Part shown: piece by piece, positions 1 through 12,510 of the stretch
Position numbering within the stretch: position 1 is the first letter of the stretch
Layout: each line of letters opens with the position of its first letter
Origin: Eumeta japonica
Lineage: Eukaryota; Arthropoda; Insecta; Lepidoptera; Psychidae
Length of the DNA stretch: 64,000 nucleotides
Reading direction: 5' to 3'
Assembly (NCBI GenBank): GCA_005406025.1
Contig: BGZK01000002.1
Location: 62,001-126,000, forward strand
The notes under the pieces: generated by a model
The model's database searches: none
What the model saw: the letters and a program-made list of their open reading frames with translations, nothing else
Told to the model about the DNA's origin: nothing
Program-made: the position numbers and the translations under genes

Positions 1-3000
1 TTCTTAGCTGCAGTTTAAGACGGAACCGGTTCTCGAATGAAACTTTTCTTACCGACTCGCGCGCAGGATTTTTTATACGCCCAATATTTGTACGAATAGT
101 GCGACGACCTTTAACGATGCAGCAGGTTGGCAATCAATGGTTAGCGGTTATTTTTATAAGCTGAATTAGTTTATGAATTAAAAAGGTTTTTGATTTAAGA
201 TAAAAATACAGATATACATAATAATAAATGCCGAATTCAGTTGAATATAAAACAGATAAAATTATGAAATAAAATCATATATATATATATATACAAATTG
301 TTTGTTTTTTGCAATTTATTATTATATTTTTATATACTTCAAGAACGCATGTGTATGTAATAAAAAAAACGATGAAAATAGTGATAACAATTTTCACAAA
401 AGAAAAACTAGAAAACTTGTTCGACTTTCATTAATAACTATTAAACGGTTGCGAGTTCAATAATAAAAATCAATAGGAATCCTCCTTAGAATATATGGAT
501 ACTTATTTAATACAATTTATCTCAATCCATTGTTTATTTTCTCTAAATAGTGGACACCCACCGACGCACAGACCAACGGACGGCGGTACACATTTTTCAA
601 ATACAATTTTTGTTATGTAATCTAACGTAAACCAATTAGAAAATAAAATATTCTTATAATTTAATGTCTCTAGTAATTTAAATATTAATATTAAGTGGAT
701 TTAACGTCTAGTTTAAAGTATAAGAATGATTTTATGTAGCGAAACTGAAGTATGACCACATAACGAAAGTAGAGCACTCTCACACGTCGCGCGTTGTGTC
801 GTGCAAAACTACGCTTGTGTGTGTGCACGTACTTGTATCTGCGTTTACGTGATTTCCAAAAAGCAATCGGCGATGACAGCGACTGTATGAAGCTATGATC
901 GCTATTGGTTTGAGTGATAATCACAATTGCGGACCGTAATGCGATTACAAATATATCAGATAACATTGTTGCCTTTGATTACATTTTACGCGGCGTTATT
1001 TGCCTTTTGTCAGCTAAACCCTTATCTTGATTGTCAAGGTTCGTAGGGTTCTTTGTCCTTATATGTATTGTATGTACTATACGCGGAAGGTATTTATGAA
1101 ACAATATAGATAGCTATTAGTAATTATTGATAACGTAATTTAGGTTTTAATATTACAGATTCTGGTACATCTATTTAAAAGTAAATCCTTAATTAGAAAT
1201 AGAAATACTATGGTTCGGACGAGACGAGATTTAATGAGACCATGAAGATTTAATGGTCAAGAGAAGTTATTTAACGGTAATTCATTAATATTAAAGTGAA
1301 TCTGCTTTATATCTTGCTAACAGCACCTTAGTTAGTTTTTACTTAGTATGATCTTTTTGCAAAGATAATTAACCTATTTGCCATTGTACCACCGCAAGCA
1401 AATATGTATAACTTTCATTGTAAGCCACGTTTGAACATTCATCTATTCTGTCGGTGATTGATCTATACTTGTTTGCACAAAATGTTATTTGTCTTTGAAG
1501 TCGAAACTTTGTCATATAAATACGCTGTTAAGAGACCGACGATTTTATACTTGATTGATAAAAAAAATTACTGTTAGTATAGAGTTGGGGACTATTAAGG
1601 AGACGCATATATTATTTTATATATTTGGAAAAGTTTAATGTGGTAGTAGGTATCAAATGATTTGCTTTTGGAATCATTCCGTGACAAACAGATAGTGTAT
1701 ATGATAATGTTGAGAATTCCAATGAGAACGACCGCGGTGACGAAAGAGGCGATCGTGAGTGGAGAGTGCACAGACAGAAGTGGTACAATACATCGGGCCA
1801 TGTTTCACGTCAATACAGTTTCTTGGACGGGTATCTACAATTTCTGTATATATAGAGTTCCCAATTTTAAAGTATTATTACGGAATCGCCTCGGGACGAG
1901 AAGAGGATAGTTTAAGAATAGAAAGTATCTATGATAAAGTAAAGAGAATTATCGACGAAAGTTTTAAATTATAAACATAAGTTATTGTTATTTATGCCAT
2001 TTTGCATTTTATCCTAAGATTTATTACTTTTATATAAGCATCTGGTGCGGCTGATTACTCTGTAAAGTGATTAAAACGAAAACCGTGTGAGTGCGTGGAG
2101 GTCCTCCTGATCAGAAGTTTCTGAAGGGTGTGAACCCAGTAAGAATAATTGGAGAACGGATTCAAGAAATCGCAACGTAATGGGTAACAGTATGTATTCT
2201 CTGCGAAGACGGATCGTTCTCAAAGTAAGATTCCAAAACGGGAACGAAATCGGGACCAACTGCTGGTCCTTTAGACACCTGATTAGGTCTCGCCAGTTAT
2301 AATTACGTCCCGTGCGTTCGTTTTCCCACGAAGATCAAAAGGTCGTCGACCGCCTTTGGCCGAACGCCATTAGGGGAAGATCTATAATCGGCAGTGCAAA
2401 GCGTAATCTCACGATCAACGGCGACGCGAGTACGCATGAAGTTGACGAAAGCAAAGATATAATATCGACGACTCCTGAACTCATGAGCGATCGATATCGG
2501 CAATGATAAAAATCGATCGACGCCTTTGCGATGTCTTTTCATTCTTTTGATTTTAATTTTAAATCGCTACCAATCCGATATGTCGTTTAATATATCGATT
2601 ACTAATATAAAAGTGCTATTTTCGTATGACCACTTATTAAAAGTGTTGATCGCTGTGATCGATTGACTGATGTGAATGATTGCACGTAAACGGCTGTCAC
2701 GTCTATTGGTGTGACGTCTTCCACGTTACGTAATTTTTTTCGATATTGTTTAGTAGACCAGATCTAATCTATAATTCGACTCGTGATATGAGTATCGTTT
2801 AGGGAAAAAGATATTAACAAACACATATAACATAAATAATAAATACATTATATATTACATACCTTTCACATAAAAAGTATATTATCAATCTATAAAAATA
2901 ATTCCTTAACGTAAATAACAACTAATCGTTTTTCGACGTTCTTTCCTCAGGATTAATTAAAAACGGCGATTGTCAAATATTTACAGTTTTGTAAATAGAT

Positions 3001-3591
3001 TTGGGCATTTGACAGAAATTAAATTGCGTTTCTCAGTCCATATTGTTATTCTACGATTTGTACAATACATCCGGATCGACCGTTTAGTGCCGATAGCCGC
3101 TATCTGAATTGTATTAGATGTCACAGATGAGTGATTGCGTATGCGCAGTTGTGATAAAGTTTGATATCGAGCGACGTGTAAAATCCTCCCGAAATCGACG
3201 CCGATTAGGTATATTCTTTTAAGAACTGTACATCTCGAAGATATTTAAACACAAATTCGTCCAACTCTGGGGCCGTTTTAACGTCCCCCACAAAACAATG
3301 AACCGGCCTGAAGTTTTTTTGGTCGAGACCTTGAGAGTTCGGACGGGATTTGAAATACTAACGGTTACTTCGATTTCTTTATCAAACGAAGTGTGAAATA
3401 AGAAACACTCGGATTTCCTAGATTTGTTACTGTAATGATTTAAAACGCGTTGGGTATACCTACTTCAAATTATGCGATAAAAAAGACCCGTAAATTACCA
3501 TCTCGTTTCAATGGCGAAGGAATAAAGTCTAGAATACTGAATAATGCGTATTAGAATTTTCTAATGTCAGTTAAATTATTGACTCTCTAAT
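1..3591. other. AT-rich non-coding stretch
   Basis: I see no supportable gene here. There is a short (AT)n microsatellite at about 273-294. Open frames at 691-966, 1595-1974 and 2071-2542 exist on both strands, but they lack protein similarity I recognise and splice context. The part from about 2050 to 2530 is richer in GC and CpG than its surroundings and could be conserved non-coding DNA. Confidence 0.5.
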
Positions 3592-3699
3592 ACGTGCTAA
3601 TTCCTAGCCTGGATTTAATTATAGTTCCAGGCTAGGAATTAGCACGTTCCTCTTCTAGGAAGAAGTTAGTATATTAAAACTAACCTCTTTCTAGAAGAG
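3592..3699. repeat. two adjacent hairpins (foldback sequence)
   Basis: The first hairpin has perfect 21-bp arms at 3592-3612 and 3627-3647 around a 14-nt AT-rich loop. Two bases later a second hairpin starts, with 20-bp arms at 3650-3669 and 3680-3699 that differ at two positions. Neither lies in a coding frame. Back-to-back palindromes may be the remains of a foldback or MITE-like element, or a structured RNA precursor. The sequence shows only the symmetry. Confidence 0.75.
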
Positions 3700-4189
3700 A
3701 GCCGGATACATACAGTAGCGGAGCATTATATAAACTGTACAATTATGTAAGTATTTAAGAAAATCATTAGTAAAGAAGTGTATTGTATATATTTCTACTA
3801 TGAGGGACCAATCAAGTAAATGTCGCGGACCACCATCCGTTACGGGTAACCTAAGACTGTACGTCATGGAAAGTCAGCGGGGAGGTACATGCTCAGCAAC
3901 GGTTGTTCTATGGCTAAAACGAACTATGAAAAATGCAAAACTGTCTAGACCATAAACAATAAAAATAAACGTACATTCTGGACTTTGCTTTTCATCTCCA
4001 AAAGCGTAGGTATGTATTATCGAGAAAACAATTCTTTGTGATAATTAGATGTCAGGTTTCTAATCATACCTTTTTTCTAATCCGACCTTGTAAGGAATGA
4101 AGCAGAAACATTGAACGTGTTGTATCGAAAGGCATAGCATAGTTTTAAAAAACGTACATCATAAGGTTCTTGCTCCATCGCACCGCAGG
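3700..4189. other. non-coding stretch
   Basis: Nothing recognisable was found between the hairpin pair and the CpG-rich region. Confidence 0.4.
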
Positions 4190-5060
4190 AATGCCGCGGC
4201 CGGCGCGTGCCAAGCGCCCGCCGGTCACGAGCTTTCGATATTTTCAGTTCATGTGTTCAGTGTTTGTTTGAAACTATTTAATTGCTGTCACAGATACAAC
4301 GCTGTGAGCGTCTAGATCTTTGCAGATTTATAAAAAGTTAATACTAGTATTATTTTACTTTTGGCTTTAGTAAAAATTTAGGGGAATCGCGAATGAAGAA
4401 ACGCGTTTATACAAGTTTTATTTTTAAAACGGTTTCGAGACGATTTGCCTACGAAAGTGCCTCGGTTCGGATGTGAAACGTTTCGATAGGTTTCTCGTGT
4501 ATATTTTTGTTATTAGTTTTCCTAGTTCGTTATAAAATGATTTTCGTTTTGCGGCTTCGATTGATCGACCTTAAGGAATTTTTAAAATACACATATAAAT
4601 TTTACCCCTCTCCTTGTAACTTATTGCCCTATTCGAAGGAGCGCCTCGGTGTTTCTCCCGCCGGCGCCGGCGGGTACCTCCCAGTAGACAAGGTTGCGGC
4701 AGATGGCCCGCGTAATCGAGTTTCGGCGGGCGAGACCGCCGGGTGCCCTTGAACTCGCCGGCGCGCTCGTAACCATCGCCGTGCCACAGGCGACGGGCAC
4801 CCACTCGTAGGTATAGAAAATAATAGCCCACGCCCGAGGGAGTCAGTACGGCTGATATTATATTTGAGGGTTCATTCAGTGTAAAGCGGCCGTATAATTA
4901 CGAATTAGGATAACGACCGTCGAGCGAAGTGCGTGTGAGACGCGCGAGCGACGTCGGCGAAACGAGTTTGCGAATTCTCCAGGTTTCCGTGTCTGGACTG
5001 TGCTTCGCGTATTGTGGGTACTTATCGCACGCGGGAGTAACGACGGCCATAACTGGCCCC
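4190..5060. promoter_or_regulatory. CpG-rich candidate promoter / first-exon region
   Basis: In an AT-rich background this stretch has dense CpG blocks (about 4190-4235, 4640-4800 and 4890-5050). Arthropod initiator-like TCAGT motifs occur near 4246 and 4877. A possible splice donor on the plus strand, CCAG followed by GTTTCC, lies near 4979-4987. No convincing coding frame is present; the small open frames overlap on both strands. Promoter or untranslated-exon function is inferred from base composition and motifs only, and the strand is unsettled. Confidence 0.35.
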
Positions 5061-6299
5061 GGATATTGGCAAATCGGTACTTATAGTTTATACGAAGTTC
5101 GTCACAGTTTATAGAAATTGTTTTGTTATTCTAAAAAAAACACTAATTTAAAATCCTGCGCAATATGAGGTTTTATGAGTTTTGTTAAAAGTAATAGAAC
5201 AATGTGGTTATAAGGTAGGAAGTGTTACAAAATTATTTACAATGTGCGCATGCGGCGTATCCTACACACACATATATATACTGGTAATTATAGAAATGAA
5301 GCATTTTAGTAAACTGGAACTATTAAAGCAAATATACTTGTACCTCCAACGTATTGTGAAATATACATTGTTACATTGCATCTGATGATAAAAAGGTGTC
5401 GGTGTTTTTTAACACAGATATTGATAGTCCGTCCGTATAATAAGGTGTTTTGATCAATTTTCAGTGTTTGCGAAAAAAATATTTTACAAAGTTATCCATT
5501 ACAAATGATTTGTAACGTATTTCCACTTCTATACCAGTTGCGTAATGAGCATTTGGACGTATTAAAAGCATTAACGGTGAAGTTTTAGCAGGGATTACGG
5601 ACCGGCCGAGGTTCAGCCTCGTGCCGCTGCAAAAGCAATCTCATCGGTGATAACTTATCACTACTTCTTTAAAACCTTTCCATGCAACATATTCGGACAG
5701 GTGTAATACGTTGTAAGGAACATTATTGTTTGAGATGGAAAACGACATTATTTCGTTTTTTATAATTCTTGATGCCAATCTGTAATGAGTTTAGTTTCAA
5801 AAGCCATTTGCATTAATATAAATGTAGTTATTGTCTTATGTTGGCGTAGTTACTGATAATCTTTCTATTGTGACGGTCAGACAGCTCAGTTAGTCTATTA
5901 GGACTCAAATTGGTTTTGAGACAAGACAGACGTTTGAACGATTCGTCTCTGGCTGAATATTGGACCGGACCTTAGGTGGGATTTCCACCTTCCGAATCAT
6001 TGCCGTTCTCTGGCCTTCTTATTGGGCGTTCGTGTTGTAAAAAAAACTTATCGGAATACTTAGGAGCTTAACAAAAGCATTTAGAATAAAAAAAAAAAAT
6101 GTCAAATGGTTTTGGATTTAATAGTTTTTTTTTTATAATCAGTTATCGAAATTTAAACCTTCTCCATAGACTTGAAAGTCGAGAATTTTGATTTAAGAAA
6201 ATAGTACTAGTAGTAGTAAAAACTGTCGTACTTTTTTTATAAGGCCCCGGTGACGAGGTGAGAAGTGGTAAAATGTGATTTAGACTGTATACGTATGCG
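5061..6299. other. AT-rich non-coding stretch
   Basis: No gene, RNA gene or recognisable repeat is seen. Short poly-A and poly-T runs occur around 6090-6135. Confidence 0.45.
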
Positions 6300-6640
6300 A
6301 AAGTGAGGGAGGCGTGTACCGCGTATTAGATCTGTCGTGAACGATCACGGACACAGATTGTTTCTATGCGTGAGTCGGCCGGGGGCTCGTCGGCGCGCGC
6401 GGCGTCGACGTCTGCCGATAGCGACGCGAAGAAACGATAACAAAAGCCTACGCGCCGGCGACGACGTGACCGTCGCCACGTCCCGTTCGGGCCGTGGAAA
6501 TGCTGAAAATTTCCTGAAGGGTCGCGGTCGAAAATGGTCGATTTCCTTCGCCGAACGGTCGCGAAGGCTGTCGGACGGCGAGCGGTCGCGGCGCGGGCGC
6601 CGTGACCGACACGGTTTGCCGTGACTCGTTCGATTAGATT
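6300..6640. promoter_or_regulatory. CpG-rich island
   Basis: Very CpG-dense sequence with arginine-rich open frames (for example plus-strand 6337-6624). An arginine-rich translation is what random CpG-rich DNA gives, so I do not call it a protein. It lies about 470 bp beyond the end of the minus-strand exon at 7107-7342, so it would be in that gene's first intron if the gene runs leftward. Intronic enhancer, alternative promoter or another 5' exon are all possible. Confidence 0.3.
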
Positions 6641-7106
6641 CGCTGCACGAATTTCACAGTCGAATGAAATATTTTGAAACGCAAATAATAGAAATACTGG
6701 CGTTGAAAAAAACTATCAAATAATATAAGATTAAAAAAAGTGCTTTGTTTAATCTTTTGCCGCCATTTTATAATATAAGAAGAAAAAATAACAATAAATA
6801 ATAGTATCATAAATAAGATTCCTTTTTATTGTGAAATTTTCATTAAAAGGGGACATATTGAAAGTGGATGATCTAGGCCGCGTGCTTCACGACACCCTTT
6901 CAGAGTTTCATCAAAGCAATTTATGGATACTTCGGTTACGAGTATAGAAACCACTGGCAGTAATACTCATTAAATTAAAATATAATGAAGTTGCATTTAC
7001 ATGGGCCATCGGCTGCAGTTCTCTATGTCCTGAATTTTTTTTTCGCTCATATAGAGAGCCTTATTTGTGTGTATTGTGAAATATACTGATGTAAAAAAAG
7101 ACTTAC

Positions 7107-7342
7107 ACGTATGTCTTGGTGTCCTGGACGTCGGCGAGTCTCCGCCTGCAGACGTCGTACGCAATTCTCAGACGTTGCGTGGAAAACGCGAGCAGGTCCG
7201 GCTGGTACTCGACTTCCTTCTGCTTGACCTCGTCCTCGGGGTCCGTGCGCAGTTGGTGCTTCATCTTGAGGCCCTCGAGCTGCTTCGGTACGCGGGAGAC
7301 GTCTTCGACCGGCGGGATCTCGCGAGTGCACATGTTACACAT
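7107..7342 (-). CDS. first coding exon of an unrecognised gene
   Basis: The ATG at 7342 opens 78 codons plus two bases, ending at a consensus donor (ACGT then GTAAGT, with GT at 7106-7105). The intron would be phase 2. Nearly every third codon position is G or C, in sharp contrast to the flanking DNA, which is strong evidence of coding selection. The start context is ACGAAAAATG, a good insect context. The protein begins MCNMC, is charged and hydrophilic, has no signal peptide or membrane segment, and contains an acidic-basic stretch around residues 33-44 and a possible amphipathic helix around residues 55-72. I do not recognise the family. Later exons should lie to the left on the minus strand or outside the window; I could not identify them. 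A TATA box sits about 80 bp upstream of the ATG, so this is probably the true 5' end. Confidence 0.7.
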
Positions 7343-7430
7343 TTTTCGTATAGTTTCCCGTTGCAGTCGTGTACTTGTGCATGCAGTCGCGGCGAATGGC
7401 CGAGGAGGCGCCGCGCCGTGTTTATAAAGA
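7343..7430 (-). promoter_or_regulatory. TATA-type core promoter and short 5' leader
   Basis: On the minus strand a TATAAA box lies at 7426-7421. A start about 30 bases downstream falls near 7397 in GGCCATTCG, leaving a leader of roughly 55 bases before the ATG at 7342. The DNA further upstream (7431-7600) is CpG-rich. The spacing is right for an insect core promoter; the exact start is inferred. Confidence 0.55.
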
Positions 7431-7883
7431 GAATTAAATTCATCCCCACCACGGCGGCGCGACGTCGCACGGCGCGGTGACGCGTGCGCGGGCGCCGGCC
7501 GGTGCGGTGGCCGGACGTCACGAGGCGTGCGGGGAGAAATCGACCTGCGAAAAATAACTCGCGTACGTTTATCATTCGGGCTCGTTCACGTGAACCGCTC
7601 GACGATTTTGATGAATATCTTGGGAAAGGCTGAGAAGCGCTGTAGTTGTGTCCTGGGATTTATTTTCTTACATGATGCAACATAGGGTCATGTGGCAAAG
7701 AAGTAAAATTTGCCTTAATGCTAAACACAACTCTGTTTGAATTAATAACTGGATTAACTACATATATATAAATAAGCAATTTTGTTTAACATAAACTGTA
7801 ACTATAGATAAACAAACAGTTAATAAGATTTCACAGGATTATAAAAAGTATTATATAAAAATATATTCGCATTTGATAGCATT

Positions 7884-9041
7884 TTTTAGGGTTCCGTAAT
7901 TTAGAATGGAAAAACAGTAACTTTTATATTATCGATCATCTGCTACAGCCAATTTGTTAGGAATCATTGGAACGATCAAGTCAAATAAATTGTGTACATG
8001 TGAATTATGTACATAATAATTTACTTAACAAAACAGAAAAAAATAATAGAACATCCCACACTCATTTCCGAGATTTTTAAGATTAAAATTCTGAGAAAAT
8101 AACAACAAATATTCTTTACCTATACATAAAAGGAAAACCCACAAGAAAAAGCATTTAATTTCTAAATATTTCGCATACAAACATACATTCGCAATTTGTT
8201 TAGATTTCTTTTATTTTTGTTTATTTACAAGCAAAGGATGGGTGTCAATTAGATAGGTATATTTTCCCCTGAAGAATTTTTAGTTTTATTCATGTTTATA
8301 TTAACTAAAGGTAAATGTAATTAAGAAACAAGACAAATAAAGTCAAATATTTATATATGTATGTGGCAATAAATAAAAAAGTTTAATAAGGTAAGCAAGT
8401 TAACAAAAATAAAAATATATCATCATTAATTAATTATGAAAATAGAAAAAATAATTAATCTGAGTTTTCGCTTTTATTGTTAGACCACTGCGACATAGCG
8501 GCAGTCACCGCAGTCTAAAACGTAGCCACCGCAATGAACTAATTGAGATTTTTTCCAAGTAGTTGTCTGATCCTCAATACCAGAGAAAGATCCGGCTGTT
8601 AGCATTTCCGTATGCGTTTGCGCAATATATGAGTGCACTGGATAGATAATTTAATTTTAAGGTACATTATTGTTTACAATATGCTACATCAAATATGTGA
8701 AACACAGTGTCGGGAGATTGTGTTGATGTATAAGAAAATGTGAAAACTACAAAAATAACCAATTTTTGAGAAAAAATCTGTAAAATGCTCAATTTCAATA
8801 CGAACCATAAACGAAGATATATACGAAAGGTAAGAAACATCATCAAAAACATGCGGACTATACGAATAGTCTAGTATTGAAAAACTAGTATTAATCGGGT
8901 TCTGGACTATTATTGAATTTTTCGTGATTTACAGGGGAAATTATCGACATCCATCCTTTGAGCCACATTAAAAGAGCACAGATAAGATATTTATCGTACG
9001 GAACTCTTTCCACGCGAGTTCACGCTTGCCTAGTTTTTTTA
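7884..9041 (+). repeat. GGGTTCCG-family dispersed repeat (divergent copy)
   Basis: The left end reads TTTTTAGGGTTCCGTA at 7884. The right end at about 8996-9041 reads TACGGAACTC followed by a degenerate CACGCGAGTTCACGCTTGCC block and a T-run. Both ends match terminal segments I know from a common lepidopteran repeat. The interior is AT-rich with no usable frame and I cannot align it confidently, so the two ends might belong to different copies. Confidence 0.45.
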
Positions 9042-9987
9042 CAGATCTAAACGATTAGTAATACTATATGTAGGTGCACAAATATTGGTACCTAATCAAT
9101 CTGTTCAAATTGATATCGGATGTCTTTGTAGTAGATAGGCAACAACACTCTAAAATTGATACCGAAATTTTCGATCTAATTTGTATATGGTTTACATCGC
9201 AGCATGCATTTATTAAATGCTTAAATATAAACATATCAAAATCGGAGCATTAACGAATGACGTCTATTCCAATTTCTTTATTTGTATTGGATACAGGTAA
9301 ATTACATTCACAGAAATGAGCTGGTGTTTTCTGCAGCGCACGACAAGCATTCTCTGATAGGAAATCGATTAGCGAATAATTAATTGTCGATTTTTCGCAT
9401 CAGAATGCAAATTGTGCCGTGAACATTTATGCCTCGTATAACGAAGCGTTATGAAAATAAGTTACATCGGAATCACACGATTAAAATAGAATGTGGATGC
9501 GCTACGTGGTATCCAGTATGTGAATAAAAAATTGATAGATTGGAATCGATTTCAGGGGAATTTTTTCAACATGTAAGAGATCGCCACTGCAAGAAAGATA
9601 TGATACCGGATAGGGTATATTTGACAACCGCAATATATGAATACACGGGTCGTAAATATCTTGCTGAGAGTGGGAAATACCGGACGTTATTCTGTGGAGC
9701 TAATTTAATGAATGGTCACTCGGATGTTGTGGGATAAGGAAATTACTTAAATTTGCCCAGATAGAACTTTGCGATCGTCAAGAGTGTTAAAACTCCTAAA
9801 GTTGATTCGAGTTTTTCCGTGCTTGCTGCTGTGTATAACGCATCGAAAGCGATCAACGTGTACGCCTCTGACTTAATCGTGTTAGGAGTATAAGCGAATG
9901 CGGTCAAAAGAGACGTGAATAATACAGTTCTAAAATCGATTACTTGAACTTTTGATGTGACAATAAGTTAATGCTATTATTAGGGTA
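9042..9987. other. non-coding stretch
   Basis: No gene is supported. A 65-codon plus-strand frame (9540-9737) follows a CAG acceptor-like site but has no recognised similarity and no donor. Confidence 0.4.
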
Positions 9988-10950
9988 CTAGCTTTTGCCC
10001 GCGGCTTCGCCCGTGTAGACATCTTCAATTAGACAGAAGAACAGACCTTCATCTTGTGAATCAATGTCAATTTCTTTTATTTCAATTACTGTCACGTTCT
10101 TGATTCTAATTTTGATCCCATCCTCGATTTTAATCTCAGTCTTATTCTTGAATTCGATCCCGGTTGCGACTTTGAATTCAATTTTTCGTCTTCTGTGCAT
10201 TTACGATTCAGGTACCGGCCTCGGTTCTGATTTGGACGAAGAAGTAGCCCGTACTAGTACAGTATGAAAATAAAATTTGTATTTTATTACACGGGAGTAG
10301 TGTAGCTTCCTATGAGTGAAAAAGTTTTTGGAAAGTTTAGTGGTAGTGGCATTTTTTTAGTACGTTAAAAAATGGACAAAATACTAATTTTTATATAGAA
10401 TAAAATAATTTTCTATATTACTTTGCACCTTATTAAAGCTACTTTTCCAAAAATCATACACATCATCATTTTTTATTTTTAATATACACCAAAAATAAGT
10501 TTTGTCGTTCATAGCTTTAGCGGTTTCGTTTTGTATAAAAACTTCAACTCTTATTTCACCCCTTTTAGAGTTACTTTAAGGACAATGCGTATCATTATTT
10601 TTTATTTGTAATGATAGGCTAAAATATTGATTATGACATAAATAGTTTCAGTTGTTTCGGTTTTCCGTATAACATTTCATCTCCTATTTTACCCGCTTCG
10701 GGATTAATTAAAATTAAATGTACTTATTTTTTTATTTATTTCTACAAATAACGAAAATGGTAACTTTGACATTTGTAGTTTAACGGTATAGATTGTCCAT
10801 ACAATAATAATTACCATTTTCACCCCCTTAGGTATTAAATTTCTAAAAATATTTTCTTAGAGCTGTCTATGTTATAACGCGACTCTATACAACATTTCAA
10901 GTCTAGATTCGGTAGTTTGGGCTGTGGGTTGATATATCGGTCAGTCAGCA
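9988..10950 (+). mobile_element. composite SINE-like element with hexamer zone and tandem units
   Basis: The copy begins with the ACTAGCTTTTGCCCGCGG head at 9988. A zone of imperfect hexamers of the form GATTYC/GATCCC follows at about 10060-10230. Next comes a conserved block around 10284-10320 (TATTACACGGGAGTAGTGTA), then about three degenerate ~125-bp units (10420-10860). The end at 10895-10950 contains GGTAGTTTGGGCTGTGGG and a short CAGT-type tail. No long coding frame is present, so the element is non-autonomous. The head motif is known from lepidopteran dispersed repeats; whether this is a SINE or a Helitron-like element I cannot settle from one sequence. Confidence 0.6.
10420..10860 (+). 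repeat. degenerate tandem repeat, ~125-bp units
   Basis: About three units share the segment order ATGCGTATCATTATTTTTTA, TGACATAAATAG, TCAGTTGTTTCGGTTTTCCG, then ATTTTACCC. The same unit recurs in opposite orientation at 45060-45400. Confidence 0.55.
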
Positions 10951-12270
10951 CTCTTTTTATGTATGTATATTGTTCTGCTACATAACAATATATATAATGA
11001 TTTTACTTGAAAATATTTAAGTTTGTCAATTTTTCTCTTAATTCGTCTAATTATTTAAATTTATTTGTAACCGTGTACAGTACTTGAACGGTGTTATTAA
11101 TTATAAATGAAATTTAATATTAATGGAAGAAATAAATGGCAAAAAACGCATAAGTCGTAGTGTCAATTACTTATTTTGATGCATAACATAAATTTTTCAT
11201 TCGTTAATTTTTTTCAGGACATAATATATAAGGACGTTTGCTTTTCTTATTACAAACTTATCACTTTTGTGTTTGTAATGAATAAATTAAATGTCATATT
11301 TTCAGATGGCTGTGGCTTTAGCGATTTCGATTTTTCATGCAATAGTATTTCATCGGTTTCATTCTTTTGGGCGTTGAATTTTCAATAACCCCTCCTTATG
11401 TCATTGAAAATTTCAGATATGTACATATCACTCAATCCATCAATTCTTCTATTTGACAGTATTAAAGACGATGGCGTCAAGCAAGCGAGTTTCCCTTACC
11501 GAGTAAACCATGCGGGATCCAGTCGAGAGCCCGCCTAACGAGGTAGACTAGTTCAATATCATCTCGCTGTACCACTTTATTAATGATAATACACAATAAA
11601 TATAATAATTATAGTGGTGTTCGAAAAACTTGATATGGTGATATTCGATATGTGTCATTTAATTTAAAAAAAGCATTAATACTTTTTGAGTGCGACATAA
11701 ATTACAAAACTCGAAGGTAATGCAAGGGATGTTTCACAATTATCGTAAAAATAAAACTATGTATTTTACTTATCAGCTTTTGACATTAATATGCTTTACA
11801 TATTTCTACATGTCTCATATGTATAGCTTATGCTTAGGTATATATAAAATGTATGCAATTATGGTTTGAAAATTTGAAGTCTGCCGTAATAAGAATTTTA
11901 ACTAAGCAATTCATATCGGCTAGCGGCTTACCGAGAAACGGTGTAATTGACTTTAACGAGGCGGCTGTACGCGGCGGGGAATTTCAATGCTCAAAAGTTC
12001 AAATGCTTTATGAAACACCTATAAGCATTCAATAATTTTGTAATTGTAATTTTGTAAACTCTTAAAGTTTACGTAACTGCAATTTTATTACTCGATTTGA
12101 AGATTAATCTTAATACATTATTTCCACTAATTGTATACTTTACCATTATTTTTTTATTATTTTATGTAGATTATTTTTTAATCTAGTGAAAATTGTTATT
12201 ATTTTCATTAGATTGAAATTTTATTTATCGGTATTGTATTTGATAATTATCAGATTGACATGAATGTCTG
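10951..12270. other. AT-rich non-coding stretch
   Basis: No supported gene or clear repeat. Frames at 11176-11388 and 11853-12035 look like chance. Confidence 0.4.
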
Positions 12271-12271
12271 G

Positions 12272-12510
12272 ATCTTTGCAGCGACTTTGACTCTATTTTC
12301 AATTTCAATTCTGATGTCGCTCTCGATTTCGATCTCATTTGCATTTCCCATTTGAATCTCGGTTTCGCCTTCGTTTTCGCTCCCGATCCAATTATCCGTG
12401 CTTCACATTATCCGTATAAAATTTAGTATATCCTATACCCGTGTGGCAAATCTAATACAAATTCGTTCGATCGTTTTTGAGCGATTGACCCACTGACATC
12501 AACAATCCCA
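12272..12510 (+). repeat. hexamer-rich module, second copy (headless)
   Basis: Imperfect GATTTC/GATCTC/GATCCA hexamers run from about 12285 to 12400, followed by a segment (AATTCGTTCGATCG near 12460) resembling the 3' part of lepidopteran SINE-like repeats. The ACTAGC head is missing. Confidence 0.45.

Noticed and set aside
691..966. 91-codon minus-strand ORF
   Set aside because: AT-driven composition, no recognised domain, no splice or promoter context.
4571..4831. 86-codon minus-strand ORF overlapping an 81-codon plus-strand ORF
   Set aside because: Both are arginine/glycine-rich translations of a CpG-rich patch; neither frame shows coding bias over the other.
7067..7575. Several ORFs on both strands over the first exon
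   Set aside because: They are shadow frames of the minus-strand exon and of its CpG-rich promoter.
9540..9737. 65-codon plus-strand ORF after an acceptor-like CAG
   Set aside because: Looks mildly coding but lacks similarity and a donor; kept only as part of the non-coding block.
9988..10267. ORFs with repeated isoleucine, lysine and serine patterns on both strands
   Set aside because: Direct translation of imperfect hexamers in a dispersed repeat.
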